A DNA stretch of 64,000 nt from Bacteroidia bacterium (GTDB lineage Bacteria; Bacteroidota; Bacteroidia; Flavobacteriales; Flavobacteriaceae). Below are positions 49,004 through 59,334 of this stretch, piece by piece. Made by a program: the position numbers and the translations under genes. The notes beneath the pieces are model-generated. The model ran no database searches. It had not been told where the DNA came from and saw only the letters and a list, made by a program, of their open reading frames with translations. The stretch's first letter is position 1. Each line of letters begins with the position of its first letter. The stretch covers positions 1 through 64,000 of the forward strand of contig JAUIIU010000009.1 of assembly GCA_030431695.1 (NCBI GenBank), in the 5' to 3' direction.

Positions 49004-50260
49004 ATGCCGTATTTATTTACTTCGGAAAGTGTCTCGGAAGGACACCCGGACAAAGTCGCAGACCAGATCAGTGATGCGCTTATCGACAATTTCCTGGCTT
49101 TCGACCCGCAGTCGAAAGTTGCCTGTGAAACATTGGTTACCACCGGGCAGGTGGTCCTCGCCGGTGAAGTGAAGTCGAATATCTACCTGGACGTACAGAA
49201 AATAGCCCGAGACGTAATCAACCGAATCGGTTATACCAAGGGTGAGTACCAGTTCGACGGTAGTTCCTGTGGCGTGCTTTCGGCCATTCATGAACAGTCC
49301 GAAGATATCAACCGGGGTGTCGACCGCGCCACCAAGGAAGAACAAGGCGCCGGCGACCAGGGCATGATGTTCGGATATGCAACCAGGGAAACAGACGACT
49401 ATATGCCGTTGGCACTGGATCTTTCGCACAAGATACTCAAGGAACTTGCAGACCTCCGCAGGGAGCATGACGAGATCACCTATCTGCGCCCCGATTCCAA
49501 GGCACAAGTGACCATAGAATACAACGACGACAACAAACCTATTCGAATCGATTCTATAGTAGTTTCTACGCAGCACGACGATTTCGACCCGGATGAAGCC
49601 CGAATGCTGGAAAAGATCAAGAGCGATATCATTGGCATATTGATCCCGAGGGTGAAATCGCAGCTAAAATCCGAGATACAGGCGCTGTTCAACGATAATA
49701 TAAAGTATCACATCAACCCTACTGGTAAGTTCGTAATTGGTGGTCCGCATGGTGACACAGGGCTGACCGGCAGAAAGATCATCGTAGACACCTACGGTGG
49801 TAAAGGAGCACATGGTGGTGGGGCCTTCAGTGGGAAGGATCCCAGCAAGGTAGATCGATCGGCGGCTTATGCCACCCGGCATATTGCCAAGAATATGGTG
49901 GCAGCAGGTATTTGCGATGAGATACTGGTACAGGTTTCCTACGCCATCGGGGTAGTTGAACCAATGGGGATCTTTGTGGATACCTACGGTACTTCAAAAG
50001 TGAATATGACCGACGGCCAGATCGCCGCCAAGATCACCGAGATCTTTGATATGCGTCCTTCGGCAATTGAGGAGCGACTCAAACTGCGACAGCCGATGTA
50101 TTCGGAAACTGCAGCTTATGGACATATGGGGAGGAAGAACGAGATCGTTCATAAAACCTTCAAAACCCCCGACAATACTGAGACTACCCTTGCGGTTGAA
50201 TTATTCACCTGGGAGAAACTGGATTATGTGGACAAGGTGAAGGCGGCTTTTGGGGTGTAG
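49004..50260 (+). CDS. metK: S-adenosylmethionine synthetase
   Basis: [42 protein letters not shown]. Confidence 0.97.
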   Translation: MPYLFTSESVSEGHPDKVADQISDALIDNFLAFDPQSKVACETLVTTGQVVLAGEVKSNIYLDVQKIARDVINRIGYTKGEYQFDGSSCGVLSAIHEQSEDINRGVDRATKEEQGAGDQGMMFGYATRETDDYMPLALDLSHKILKELADLRREHDEITYLRPDSKAQVTIEYNDDNKPIRIDSIVVSTQHDDFDPDEARMLEKIKSDIIGILIPRVKSQLKSEIQALFNDNIKYHINPTGKFVIGGPHGDTGLTGRKIIVDTYGGKGAHGGGAFSGKDPSKVDRSAAYATRHIAKNMVAAGICDEILVQVSYAIGVVEPMGIFVDTYGTSKVNMTDGQIAAKITEIFDMRPSAIEERLKLRQPMYSETAAYGHMGRKNEIVHKTFKTPDNTETTLAVELFTWEKLDYVDKVKAAFGV

Positions 50261-50372
50261 GTTCGGTGTTCAGGGTTCAGTGTTCATTGTTTATTGTTTA
50301 TGGTGAATGCGTAATGTTCAACTCTTAGAATAGAACATTCCCCTTCGGTCTTCCGATTCCTGACACCGGACC

Positions 50373-50486
50373 CTTCGACACTTCGACACTTCGACACTTC
50401 GACAAGCTCAGTGCATCGCAAGCTCAGTGCATCGCAAGCTCAGTGCATCGCAGGCTAATTGTATCACAGGCTCAGGGTATTGAATC
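50373..50486. repeat. compound tandem repeat: CTTCGACA x4, then AGCTCAGTGCATCGCA x3 exact plus degenerate copies
   Basis: 8-mer units at 50373-50404; 16-mer units at 50405-50420, 50421-50436, 50437-50452; degraded units to ~50486. Confidence 0.92.
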
Positions 50487-50499
50487 GGACAACTGTTAT

Positions 50500-51150
50500 C
50501 TAAATAATGTTATGCCTTTTCGCCTTCTGGACGGCTTCGATCTTGCTGTGTACCTGAAGCTTTTTATAGATATTCTCAATATGTTTCCTAACTGTGCTGG
50601 GTGAAAGAAACAGGTTCTCGGCGATCACCGTATAGCTCAGACCTTTACTCAATTGCTCAAGCACCTCGACCTCGCGTTTGGACAAAGAGATCTCTTCCTG
50701 GTCACGAGGGTTGTCAATATTGATCGGGTTACGAAGTAATTTCAGGGTTTTAAGGGCAATGGAAGGGTTCATGGCCGCACCACCATTCATGGTCTCTTTA
50801 ATGCCGTTGTACAGCTCGTCCGGATTGATCTCCTTCAGCAAATAACCATCGGCCCCTGCTTTTATCGCGTTAAAAATATTCTCGTCATTGTCGAAAGCAG
50901 TGAGCATGATGATCTTGATCTGAGGATACTTTTGCTTCACCACCTGGGTAGTTTCTATCCCATTCAACACGGGCATTTCAATATCCATGAGAATGATATC
51001 GAGGTTATGGTTCTCCCCCAGCCGTTCCAGCAGTTCGCTTCCGTTCAAGGCCGTGGCTTTCACCGTGATATCTTCAAAGAAGGACAACTTTTCCCTGATC
51101 GCGTGGATCAGAAAGCTGTTATCATCAACTATGGCAATCTTCAGATTCAT
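50500..51150 (-). CDS. LuxR/NarL-family response regulator
   Basis: Receiver with intact DD and LMDIEMP; HTH LSKREVEVLEQLSKGLSYTVIAENLFLSPSTVRKHIENIYKKLQV. Confidence 0.93.
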   Translation of the reverse strand: MNLKIAIVDDNSFLIHAIREKLSFFEDITVKATALNGSELLERLGENHNLDIILMDIEMPVLNGIETTQVVKQKYPQIKIIMLTAFDNDENIFNAIKAGADGYLLKEINPDELYNGIKETMNGGAAMNPSIALKTLKLLRNPINIDNPRDQEEISLSKREVEVLEQLSKGLSYTVIAENLFLSPSTVRKHIENIYKKLQVHSKIEAVQKAKRHNII

Positions 51151-51217
51151 ATTCAGAATAAATTCTAATTCTATAAAACTACACTGTTTATTTCGAATTA
51201 ACCATACGACAGCTGCC

Positions 51218-53182
51218 CTATTCTGCCAAAACGCCTTGATTCACAGGAAAACGAACCAGTATACGAGTACCCCTGTTAACTTCGGAATCGATCTCGAACG
51301 CTCCACCCAGATCGGAAGCCCGTTTTTTCATATTGTTGATCCCGTTGCCCATTTCTGATGAATCCGTTCGAAACCCAACACCATTATCCTCGATCTCCAC
51401 CCTGTAATTGGAATCTTGCTTATCCATACGAACGTCGATTCGATCGGCTTCGGAATATTTCATCGCGTTATTCACACCTTCCTGGATGATCCTGTAAATG
51501 TTCATCCCCTTGGTCGATTCGAAGGTTTCGTTCATTTCTAGCCCTTCGGAAAGTGAAAAATTGAAATTGGTATTTTTGTTCGCCCATTGCGCCTTTTCGA
51601 TGAAATTAATGATCCTCGACTGCAGGTCTTCCATGGTGATGCCATTCTTATTCATCGCCCAAATGGTGTCCCTGAGCTCGTAAATGGTTTTTCCGGTGAA
51701 ATCACTTATCCCCATCAGGCGGGATTCGAGATCCTTGCCCATATCCTTGAATCCGTACTTGAGGTTGTCCAGGCTGGAAATGATGAAAGTTAGTTGGGCT
51801 CCTATGTTGTCGTGCAGATCCCTGGATATCCGGAGTCGCTGCTCCTGGAGTCGGTTCTGAGTTTCGATCTTTGAAAGGGCGGCCTTTAATTCACCTTCTT
51901 TCCTCAATTGCCTGTTCCTCAATTTTTGTTGGTTGTAGAACAAATACCCTATCAGGGCCAATACGAACGCCAGGCCAAAACCGCCAAAGATCATGTAGTT
52001 CTTCTTTTCCACTTCCAGCTCTTTTTCGGCCAGTTCGGCACGTTGTGTCATGATCTCTTTTTCCTTCTTCTCCGATTCGTATTTGGTCTCCATTTCAACA
52101 ATGGACTCTGTCTTTTCCTTCGAAAACAAGCTGTCTCTACCCTTTGCATAGCGGTTTGAGTATTCCAGTGCCGCCCGATAATTCCCCCTTTTTTCTTCCG
52201 CTTTAGACAGTTCTTTCAACGCTTTTACTTCGAACTCCATAAAACCATTGTCCACAGCAACCTGAAGGGCTTTATTCAGAACCTCAGCACCTTTGGCGGC
52301 ATCCCCTTGTTTGGTCATCAGAGCGCCCAGACCGATCCTGGCATTCGACAATTCATAGAGATTGTTGTCCTCCTCGAACAACCCGATCGATTCTCTGTAC
52401 AATTGATCGGCCCGGGTATAATCTTTCAGGCTATCCCTGGCAATTGCCATATTGACCATCATATAAGGCACATATCTGTTGTAACCCAGGCTGCGATAAC
52501 CTTCCATCGCTTTTTCCAAATAACCGATGGACTCCTGGTATTTCTCCAGACTCAACAGGACAGAACCTATATTCCCCGTAGTGATCACGATTCCAAAGTC
52601 CGACTCATTTTCCTCGTATATCCGCAGCGCCTTTTCGTAGTACTCAAGAACCTTTTCATACTCTTTCTGCTTCTTGTAAACAATGCCGATATTAACGAGC
52701 ACCATGGGTACTTTACTATAATCTGTGGCCTTTTCTTCGTAGATCTCCAGGGCGCGGAAATAATGTGAGATCGCACTGGAGTATTCCCCTTTCTCGTCGT
52801 AAATGATTCCCAGGTTATTGAAGGTGTCGGCCATACCCAGGCTGTCCTTTAAGTGCATCTTCAAATCAAGACTTCTTTCGTGGTAGATTTTTGCACTATC
52901 CAGCTCACCCCTGGCCTGGAAGACACTGGCCTTGCTGTTATAGGCGGAGGCGATCGCCTGGTCGTCCTTTAGTTTCCCGGATTCCAAAATCGCCCTATCG
53001 GCAAAATAATCCGCACTATCCAAATCGCGGTTCTTGTAATTCCAGGAAAGCTCGTTCAGGGTTTTTACCAGGTCCATGCCGGTTTGTGTCTCGGACACAT
53101 TCCGTAAACTGTCAATGGGGTTCTGAGCCAATGCAACTGTTGTGCACGACAAGAAAATGAGGAGTCTTACGTATTTATACAT
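51218..53182 (-). CDS. TPR-domain sensor histidine kinase (HisKA_3 type), copy B
   Basis: TPR repeats, TM, LRISRDLHDNIGAQLTFI H-box, VEIEDNGVGF. Confidence 0.9.
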   Translation of the reverse strand: MYKYVRLLIFLSCTTVALAQNPIDSLRNVSETQTGMDLVKTLNELSWNYKNRDLDSADYFADRAILESGKLKDDQAIASAYNSKASVFQARGELDSAKIYHERSLDLKMHLKDSLGMADTFNNLGIIYDEKGEYSSAISHYFRALEIYEEKATDYSKVPMVLVNIGIVYKKQKEYEKVLEYYEKALRIYEENESDFGIVITTGNIGSVLLSLEKYQESIGYLEKAMEGYRSLGYNRYVPYMMVNMAIARDSLKDYTRADQLYRESIGLFEEDNNLYELSNARIGLGALMTKQGDAAKGAEVLNKALQVAVDNGFMEFEVKALKELSKAEEKRGNYRAALEYSNRYAKGRDSLFSKEKTESIVEMETKYESEKKEKEIMTQRAELAEKELEVEKKNYMIFGGFGLAFVLALIGYLFYNQQKLRNRQLRKEGELKAALSKIETQNRLQEQRLRISRDLHDNIGAQLTFIISSLDNLKYGFKDMGKDLESRLMGISDFTGKTIYELRDTIWAMNKNGITMEDLQSRIINFIEKAQWANKNTNFNFSLSEGLEMNETFESTKGMNIYRIIQEGVNNAMKYSEADRIDVRMDKQDSNYRVEIEDNGVGFRTDSSEMGNGINNMKKRASDLGGAFEIDSEVNRGTRILVRFPVNQGVLAE

Positions 53183-53417
53183 CTATAGATATACCAGGTT
53201 GTACAATCAGCGATTGCTGCAGGTTGTATGCGAGAAAATCGTAACTATCAAGCCCGGACACCCGCTTATTGATCTGAGAGCGATTGGTTTCATAGTTAGA
53301 ATTCATACGCATCATCTCTGTATTGTGATCGGCAACCAGCTTCCTGATATTTCGGAAATGCACCAGCAACACCGCGACAATAATGGAGACAAAAGTACAA
53401 ACTAGAATTTCGGTCAT
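53175..53417 (-). CDS. small single-TM hypothetical protein between kinases
   Basis: 80 aa, N-terminal TM (ILVCTFVSIIVAVLLVHF); 3' end overlaps the kinase B start by 8 nt. Confidence 0.55.
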   Translation of the reverse strand: MTEILVCTFVSIIVAVLLVHFRNIRKLVADHNTEMMRMNSNYETNRSQINKRVSGLDSYDFLAYNLQQSLIVQPGISIDV

Positions 53418-53487
53418 ATTCCTGGTGGTTGAATAAATAAAATTACTTTATTCGCACATATTCCACCATAGGGCAATCGCCTTATTT

Positions 53488-55515
53488 TTATTCTGAATTC
53501 AATATCAACTCAACCCGTGTCCCGGATCCGGAATCACTGCGAATATCGAACTTTGCGTTGATATCCCGAGCTCTTTTCTTCATATTGTTCAGGCCGTTAC
53601 CATAACGCTCTTTATCATTAACATCAAACCCCTTTCCATTGTCCGAAATACTGATCCTGTACGCCTCATCACTTTCAGAAATATCCACTTTGATCATGTT
53701 CCCTTCGGAATACTTCAGTGCATTGTTCACCGCTTCCTGTATGATCCTGTAGAGATTCATTCCAACTATTGAAGTAAAGGTATGGTCCTTCAGCATGTTT
53801 TCAGAAATACTGAAATCGAAACTCACATCCGAACTACTCACCCTGGCCTTTTCAATAAAATTAGAGATCCGGACCTGCAGATCCTCTAGCGTGATATTAT
53901 TCTTGTTCATCGCCCAGATGGTATCGCGCAGCTCGTAGATGGTATCGGTAGTGAATTCACTGATGCCGCTTAGTTTGTTTTTTACGGTGTCTGAAGTATC
54001 CTTCAATCCGAATTTCAGATTATCCACGGAAGAGATGATAAAAGTAAGCTGGGAACCGATATTGTCGTGCAGGTCCCTGGAGATACGAAGTCGCTGCTCC
54101 TGAAGCTTGTTCTGCGTCTCGATCCGCGCCAGTGCGGTCTGAAGTTCGGCTTCCTTCCTTAGTTGCCTGTTCTTCAGCTTTTGCTGGTTGTAGAACAAGT
54201 AACCGATCAGTCCCAGAACGATCGCCAATCCAAATCCCCCGAAGATCAGGGCATTCTTTTTCCTTACCTCGAGTTCCTTTTCGGCCAGGTTGGCCCTGGT
54301 CTCTGCAAGATCGTGTTCTTTGCGTTCGGTCTCGTATTTCACCATGGCGTCTCGAATGGCAACCTGTTTGGATTCGCCCAGGATGCTGTCGTTATACGTC
54401 CGGTAAAGCTTATAATTGGCAATTGCCGAACGGTAATCTCCCAGGCTTTCATGGGCTTCGGAAAGGCTCAGGTATACGGCGCTGATATCGTCCAGTCGGC
54501 CATCTTCAAGTGTATTTTCCAGCACCTCGTTCAGGATAGTGACCGCCTGTTGCGGCCTGTTGGTCTTGGAGTAACAGATCCCAAGGTTCCTTCGAAGTGA
54601 AAAGACCTCGAAATCATTTCGCCTGGCCTGTTTCGCAATGTCTAGCGCCTGATTGATCTCGGCGATGGCCTCGTCGTATCGTTCTTCGGCTATCAAGAGA
54701 TTTGCATTGGATTTGGACACCTGGAATTGGATCATATCCAGCTTATAGTCGTTGACTACCTTTTGCGCAAGGCGATTGTACTCCCTGGCCTTTTCGTACT
54801 TCTCGTCCTCTATGGCGTAACCAGCCAGTTTCACATAGGCACTCACCATATCGTCGGGGTAGTTCGTATTGCCCAATGCCAGGTCGAGCGACCGCTCTGC
54901 GAACTCCCGGGCTAGTTCAGGTTCATCGATCTGCCTGTATAATTCAGAAATATTGATATAAAGTTGAACCTTGATATACAGGTATTGGGTAGTATCTACA
55001 TTCTTAACCGCCTGCAGCATATTGTCGATGGCCGCCTTGTAATTTCCCTGGATCTGGTGGACATTGGCAATATTATTCTTCGAGATCAGTACGCCTATGC
55101 TGTCACCATCCTTTGCGTAGAGGGAGTCGGCCTGGGCAAAATGGTACAGGGCCGAATCCATCTTCTCCATATAGTAGTAGGTCTCGGCGATCTCGCTATG
55201 CCCGTCCGGCAAGAGCGCATTTTGGCCCGATTCCAGGAGAAATTTCCGCGACTTCCTAAAATAGTATCGCGCACTGTCGTAATCCCGAATCCGTGTTTTT
55301 TGCTGAATGAGTTTGGTGAGGAAAATCCCTTTCTGGTAATCATCGTTGATCTCCTCGGCCAGTTTGATCCCCTTATGAAGGTAATACTGAGCACTATCCG
55401 GCTGGGCGGTATAGTTCCTGGTGGCGTACAGAAGGATACTATCGATACTGACCTCCTTCTGCGCGAACAGTAAAGAAGGAACGATTAAAATGACGAAGAG
55501 GAGTATTCGTTTCAT
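53488..55515 (-). CDS. TPR-domain sensor histidine kinase (HisKA_3 type), copy A
   Basis: Same architecture: LRISRDLHDNIGSQLTFIISSVDNLKFG; ISISDNGKGF. Confidence 0.9.
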   Translation of the reverse strand: MKRILLFVILIVPSLLFAQKEVSIDSILLYATRNYTAQPDSAQYYLHKGIKLAEEINDDYQKGIFLTKLIQQKTRIRDYDSARYYFRKSRKFLLESGQNALLPDGHSEIAETYYYMEKMDSALYHFAQADSLYAKDGDSIGVLISKNNIANVHQIQGNYKAAIDNMLQAVKNVDTTQYLYIKVQLYINISELYRQIDEPELAREFAERSLDLALGNTNYPDDMVSAYVKLAGYAIEDEKYEKAREYNRLAQKVVNDYKLDMIQFQVSKSNANLLIAEERYDEAIAEINQALDIAKQARRNDFEVFSLRRNLGICYSKTNRPQQAVTILNEVLENTLEDGRLDDISAVYLSLSEAHESLGDYRSAIANYKLYRTYNDSILGESKQVAIRDAMVKYETERKEHDLAETRANLAEKELEVRKKNALIFGGFGLAIVLGLIGYLFYNQQKLKNRQLRKEAELQTALARIETQNKLQEQRLRISRDLHDNIGSQLTFIISSVDNLKFGLKDTSDTVKNKLSGISEFTTDTIYELRDTIWAMNKNNITLEDLQVRISNFIEKARVSSSDVSFDFSISENMLKDHTFTSIVGMNLYRIIQEAVNNALKYSEGNMIKVDISESDEAYRISISDNGKGFDVNDKERYGNGLNNMKKRARDINAKFDIRSDSGSGTRVELILNSE

Positions 55516-55644
55516 TATACGATTATAAGCAATAATATTCTATTTCATTGGCGTCATGCTAAGGACGATTCCTAAAAGTACTCAAATTACCAAAAAATGA
55601 CCTTTGACGGAAATACGGCAATTGCCCTAGTTTCTTCATAAAAA

Positions 55645-55672
55645 CAAAAAACCCCATACGAAATGGGGTTTA
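55645..55672 (-). terminator. intrinsic terminator
   Basis: ACCCCAT-TTCGT-ATGGGGT followed by TTTTT in minus orientation. Confidence 0.85.
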
Positions 55673-55726
55673 AATGCGCTGTAAACACTCCTCAATATTT
55701 ACAAGCGGTGTAACTTGGCTAGTCAG

Positions 55727-57586
55727 TTACTTCTTAAGGTCGTAAGCGAATATTGAATTATTATCGGCCTTGTAATAAAGGATCCCGCCAAATTCATCTA
55801 CTTCGTACTCAGGTTTTTTATCTTTCAGCACGATCTCTTTCTCGAGGGCTCCCGTATCCTTGTTCAGTTTAACAAGTCCAACACCCTCATCTAGTTTTGT
55901 CAATATGAATTGCGCATTCTCCGTTGCGGCCGTCGCCTTGAATCGTCTTAGCATTTCCGCTACCGAAGCTCCGGTCGCCATGGCCATGGAGTCTCCCAGG
56001 TCCGCATAAGCTTCTCCCTTTGAGGTATAGTAGCCCAACCTGTTCCTGTTGCGGTTTGCTTCGGCGTAGGCTGCTGTCGCTGTCGCCGCGGATGCTACTG
56101 CGGTTATACCCATGATGATCGCACCAACTGCACTTTTTCCGGGTGCACGGTAATATTCATGCCAGTTCGCAGTTCCGCCCCAGTCCAGCATCATCATATT
56201 CTGGTCGCTGCTAAGCAGTATCCCGCCATCGCGAACTTCAATATCGGTAGGGCTCTCTTTTCCATCGAATTTCGATTCTGCCAGGGTAGATACATCACCC
56301 GTAGCGGCATCCACGCTGAAGAGATCCTCGTCTGCACTGATCAGGTAGCGACTGTTCTTCTCGTCGTAAGCCGAAGCCACGGCATCAGCGCGCTTATATT
56401 TCAGTGGTTTCTTCCATACCTGGTCACCTGTGTTCAGGTTAACGATATTGGCGTCTTCCGAAGTGATATAGATCAATCCCTGGTCTGTATTTGCCATCGT
56501 AAGAATGTTCTCTCCTGTCTTTAAAGGTTTCTTGAACAAGGTATTCCCGTCGAAAGATATCTTGTTGATACCTCCTTCGTAGATTCCGAATAGGATACCG
56601 TCGTCCATGATGTAGAAATGCTGCACATAGCCTTTGGTCTTAGGTGCCTTTTCCCAAAGGTCCTCACCATTACTGGCGCTCAGGAACCCGATCTTGGACT
56701 CAGCCTTGGCACTGGCCAGCTTTGCAAGCCCCGATTTCCCGGAGTTGTCCACGTTACTTACTATTGCCAGTCCCTGTGGCAGGATCTCGAAGTTCACAAC
56801 ATGTCCTTTTACCTTATGAGGGTCGCTCCACAACAAACTGCCATTGGTACCGATCTTGTGTACCCTGGTATTGGAACCATTGGCCGTGGTCTCGAAGCCA
56901 TAGATCTCCTTCTCGGTCTCGTCGGCTACCATCCACTTGATATCGTCTACCTTAACAGACCAATCGATCGCTCCGCCGTTGATATTAACCTTTTTCAGGG
57001 TTTTAGTCGTAGGCAGAATAAGACCATCTTTCAGAAGTAGTGGTCGTCCGCTTACTGTTTCGGAACCTTTCATCGTAAAATAATGCTCCTGCTCCCCAGA
57101 ATCCAGGTCGTAGATGGCAACAGCATTGGCGTATTTTTCTGAAGCTTTCCTTTGTCCGCTAACTACTAGCTTGTTCTGTGGCATCATCACATCACAGGTC
57201 CAGACCAGCTTCCAGCCGTTGTCTTCGGTGCTGAAGAGTTTTTTTCCGGACATATAGTCGATCACCGCTTTCTTGGTGGTCATCGCTCCAAAACCGGTTT
57301 GCCCCACCACCAGGTATGGCGCATTGGGTACAAAGAATAGCTCCTCGGGTTTCACCCTTCCATAATCCCTGAAATTGAAAAGAAGGTCGTTGCTACCGGG
57401 TTTTATTCCTACCAGCCCATCGTTGGTTGCCACAACCATGGTGCCTCCCTGGGTAAGGGTCATTTCGTTTATCTTTCCTCCTACATCGTAGCGAAAATCA
57501 GGGGCTTCCGCTCGTTGTCCTATGGCCATGGTGCTGAGGAAGAACACTAGTCCGGCCAGTCGTTTAATCTCTGTTGAAAGTTTCAT
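55727..57586 (-). CDS. PQQ-binding-like beta-propeller repeat protein
   Basis: Signal peptide; repeated GxxxWxxP blades (LNTGDQVWKKPL, ASNGEDLWEKAP). Confidence 0.75.
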   Translation of the reverse strand: MKLSTEIKRLAGLVFFLSTMAIGQRAEAPDFRYDVGGKINEMTLTQGGTMVVATNDGLVGIKPGSNDLLFNFRDYGRVKPEELFFVPNAPYLVVGQTGFGAMTTKKAVIDYMSGKKLFSTEDNGWKLVWTCDVMMPQNKLVVSGQRKASEKYANAVAIYDLDSGEQEHYFTMKGSETVSGRPLLLKDGLILPTTKTLKKVNINGGAIDWSVKVDDIKWMVADETEKEIYGFETTANGSNTRVHKIGTNGSLLWSDPHKVKGHVVNFEILPQGLAIVSNVDNSGKSGLAKLASAKAESKIGFLSASNGEDLWEKAPKTKGYVQHFYIMDDGILFGIYEGGINKISFDGNTLFKKPLKTGENILTMANTDQGLIYITSEDANIVNLNTGDQVWKKPLKYKRADAVASAYDEKNSRYLISADEDLFSVDAATGDVSTLAESKFDGKESPTDIEVRDGGILLSSDQNMMMLDWGGTANWHEYYRAPGKSAVGAIIMGITAVASAATATAAYAEANRNRNRLGYYTSKGEAYADLGDSMAMATGASVAEMLRRFKATAATENAQFILTKLDEGVGLVKLNKDTGALEKEIVLKDKKPEYEVDEFGGILYYKADNNSIFAYDLKK

Positions 57587-57674
57587 AATCGTGGTTTTAA
57601 TTTGTATTCCAAAGATGTATCAAACCCCTTCGTCATTCAATAGGGCAATTGCCGTATTCTTTTACACCGACAAA

Positions 57675-57718
57675 TAAAAAACCGGAAGCGCTGCAATATG
57701 CTTTGCTCCCGGTCCACG
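57675..57718 (-). terminator. probable intrinsic terminator
   Basis: Imperfect ACCGGGAGCAAAGC...GCGCTTCCGGT hairpin followed by T6 in minus orientation. Confidence 0.6.
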
Positions 57719-57762
57719 TAAAAACCTCAACATGGAGATTTTCTTCAATCCATCTATAGTGT

Positions 57763-58302
57763 TTAATCGATTGAAACTTTAAAACTACCCTGGGTGATCA
57801 TCTTTGAGGTCATATCCTGGGCGTTGTATCCTTCGAAAGAGAAAGTTCCCTCCAGTTTGCCGTCGGCATCTACTGTGATCACGATCTCACCAGGTGCTAT
57901 CCCTGCAGCTGAAGTAGCCAGGTTAGACGCCCATACGTTGGCCGACTGTCCCGCCAACTCCCCATACTGGATCTGGTTCGGGTTTGTTAGGTTATCACCT
58001 GTTTTATAGGTGTCCGGCCCTGTGTATCCGATAATGTTGAAATTGATAAAATCACCACTATTCGTGCTCCCCTGGGCAGTAACTACGGTCATACCGTTAG
58101 CAGTGGATTTTGTGGCACCAATCAAGGTTGCCGGGTCTGTGGACGCAGTGAAATCGGCACCGTCAATTTTAGCGGTGAACGATTCTCCTCCTCCATTACC
58201 TTGCTGATTGTTGGTTCCATTGTCATCGTCCGAACTACATGCTGTGAGCACCAAAGACAGGCAAACGAACATATAGCAGATTGATCTTTTTAAGCTTTTC
58301 AT
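57763..58302 (-). CDS. lipoprotein, hypothetical (DUF6252-like)
   Basis: Lipobox VLTACSSDDD; repeated FTAKIDGADFTA pattern. Confidence 0.65.
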   Translation of the reverse strand: MKSLKRSICYMFVCLSLVLTACSSDDDNGTNNQQGNGGGESFTAKIDGADFTASTDPATLIGATKSTANGMTVVTAQGSTNSGDFINFNIIGYTGPDTYKTGDNLTNPNQIQYGELAGQSANVWASNLATSAAGIAPGEIVITVDADGKLEGTFSFEGYNAQDMTSKMITQGSFKVSID

Positions 58303-58381
58303 AATTGTTGGGTTTAGTAATTGAACTGTGACAAAGATGCCTTATAACCCAACGCTACTCAATACGGCAATTGACGTATAA

Positions 58382-59332
58382 TTAAAAACGGATGTGTGGA
58401 AAACGAGTCGTAATGGCAGCTATTCGTTTCTGAAGTTGTTCCTGGAAATCCATATTTTCCCGGCTTTCAGGGTGGAACGGTCGGTGTGCAAGCCCCGCCT
58501 GTATCCCGGCGATCTCCTTTTGAACTTCCGATGTGGACGGATCGATCCATACCCTTGAGAACCGATCCCAGATCACCTCCACGGCCGTGCTGTTAAGGTG
58601 AAGCATATCTTCGGAATAAAACCGATAATCACGCAGTTCGTCCATCATAAGTTCGTAGGAAGGAAAATAACGTACAGGCCCCTTGCGGGAATCGAGGTAT
58701 TGGTGAATTCCCGCAACAAGATGAGCCTTGCTCCTCATATTCTCAACGTAACCATCCTTGAGATGACGCACAGGAGAAACAGTGAATACGATCTCGCAGG
58801 CCGGATTTACATCATGAATACTTTCGCAGATCTTCTCACAGGTTTCTGTTACTTCGGAAACAGATAGAAGTTCTTTTCTGAACCTGTTTTGAGGGATCTT
58901 ATGACAGTTGGCCACGATCTCCCCGGATTCCGTAAAACGATACCCCCAGGCCGTTCCAAAGGTGATCAGAAGATGTGTTGTACTTTCGATATATGCTGAA
59001 AGCGAATCCAGGGTTGCATTCAGCAAGTTGAGGTAATCTTCTGCCTGGACATGGGTGAGCAGCGAATGAACCTCCAGGCAATGCCAGTTGCCGTTCTGTT
59101 CGAAGATATCTTCCGAAGTGAACTTCTGCTTCTCTATCGCTCTTCCGATGAGTCGCTCAAGCGCCACAGGGTGAAAAATGATCCCGAAGGGATTCTGCAG
59201 TTGCTGAAACTTGAAATACTCGAGCTTACCACTGATGTGTTCTGTAAAACAGCTACCCAAAAGCAGCGTTCTCGAATGGTAATCGATCTGATTCCCTTCC
59301 GAAGTAAAAGGTATTTGTGTCTGAAGTTTCAT
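58382..59332 (-). CDS. GSCFA domain-containing protein
   Basis: LLLGSCFTEHISGKL; PFGIIFHPVAL; LLITFGTAWGYR. Confidence 0.88.
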   Translation of the reverse strand: MKLQTQIPFTSEGNQIDYHSRTLLLGSCFTEHISGKLEYFKFQQLQNPFGIIFHPVALERLIGRAIEKQKFTSEDIFEQNGNWHCLEVHSLLTHVQAEDYLNLLNATLDSLSAYIESTTHLLITFGTAWGYRFTESGEIVANCHKIPQNRFRKELLSVSEVTETCEKICESIHDVNPACEIVFTVSPVRHLKDGYVENMRSKAHLVAGIHQYLDSRKGPVRYFPSYELMMDELRDYRFYSEDMLHLNSTAVEVIWDRFSRVWIDPSTSEVQKEIAGIQAGLAHRPFHPESRENMDFQEQLQKRIAAITTRFPHIRF

Positions 59333-59334
59333 GA

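Noticed and set aside
50373-50486. CRISPR array candidate
   Set aside because: Repeats are directly abutting 8- and 16-mers without unique spacers and without cas genes; it is a tandem repeat.
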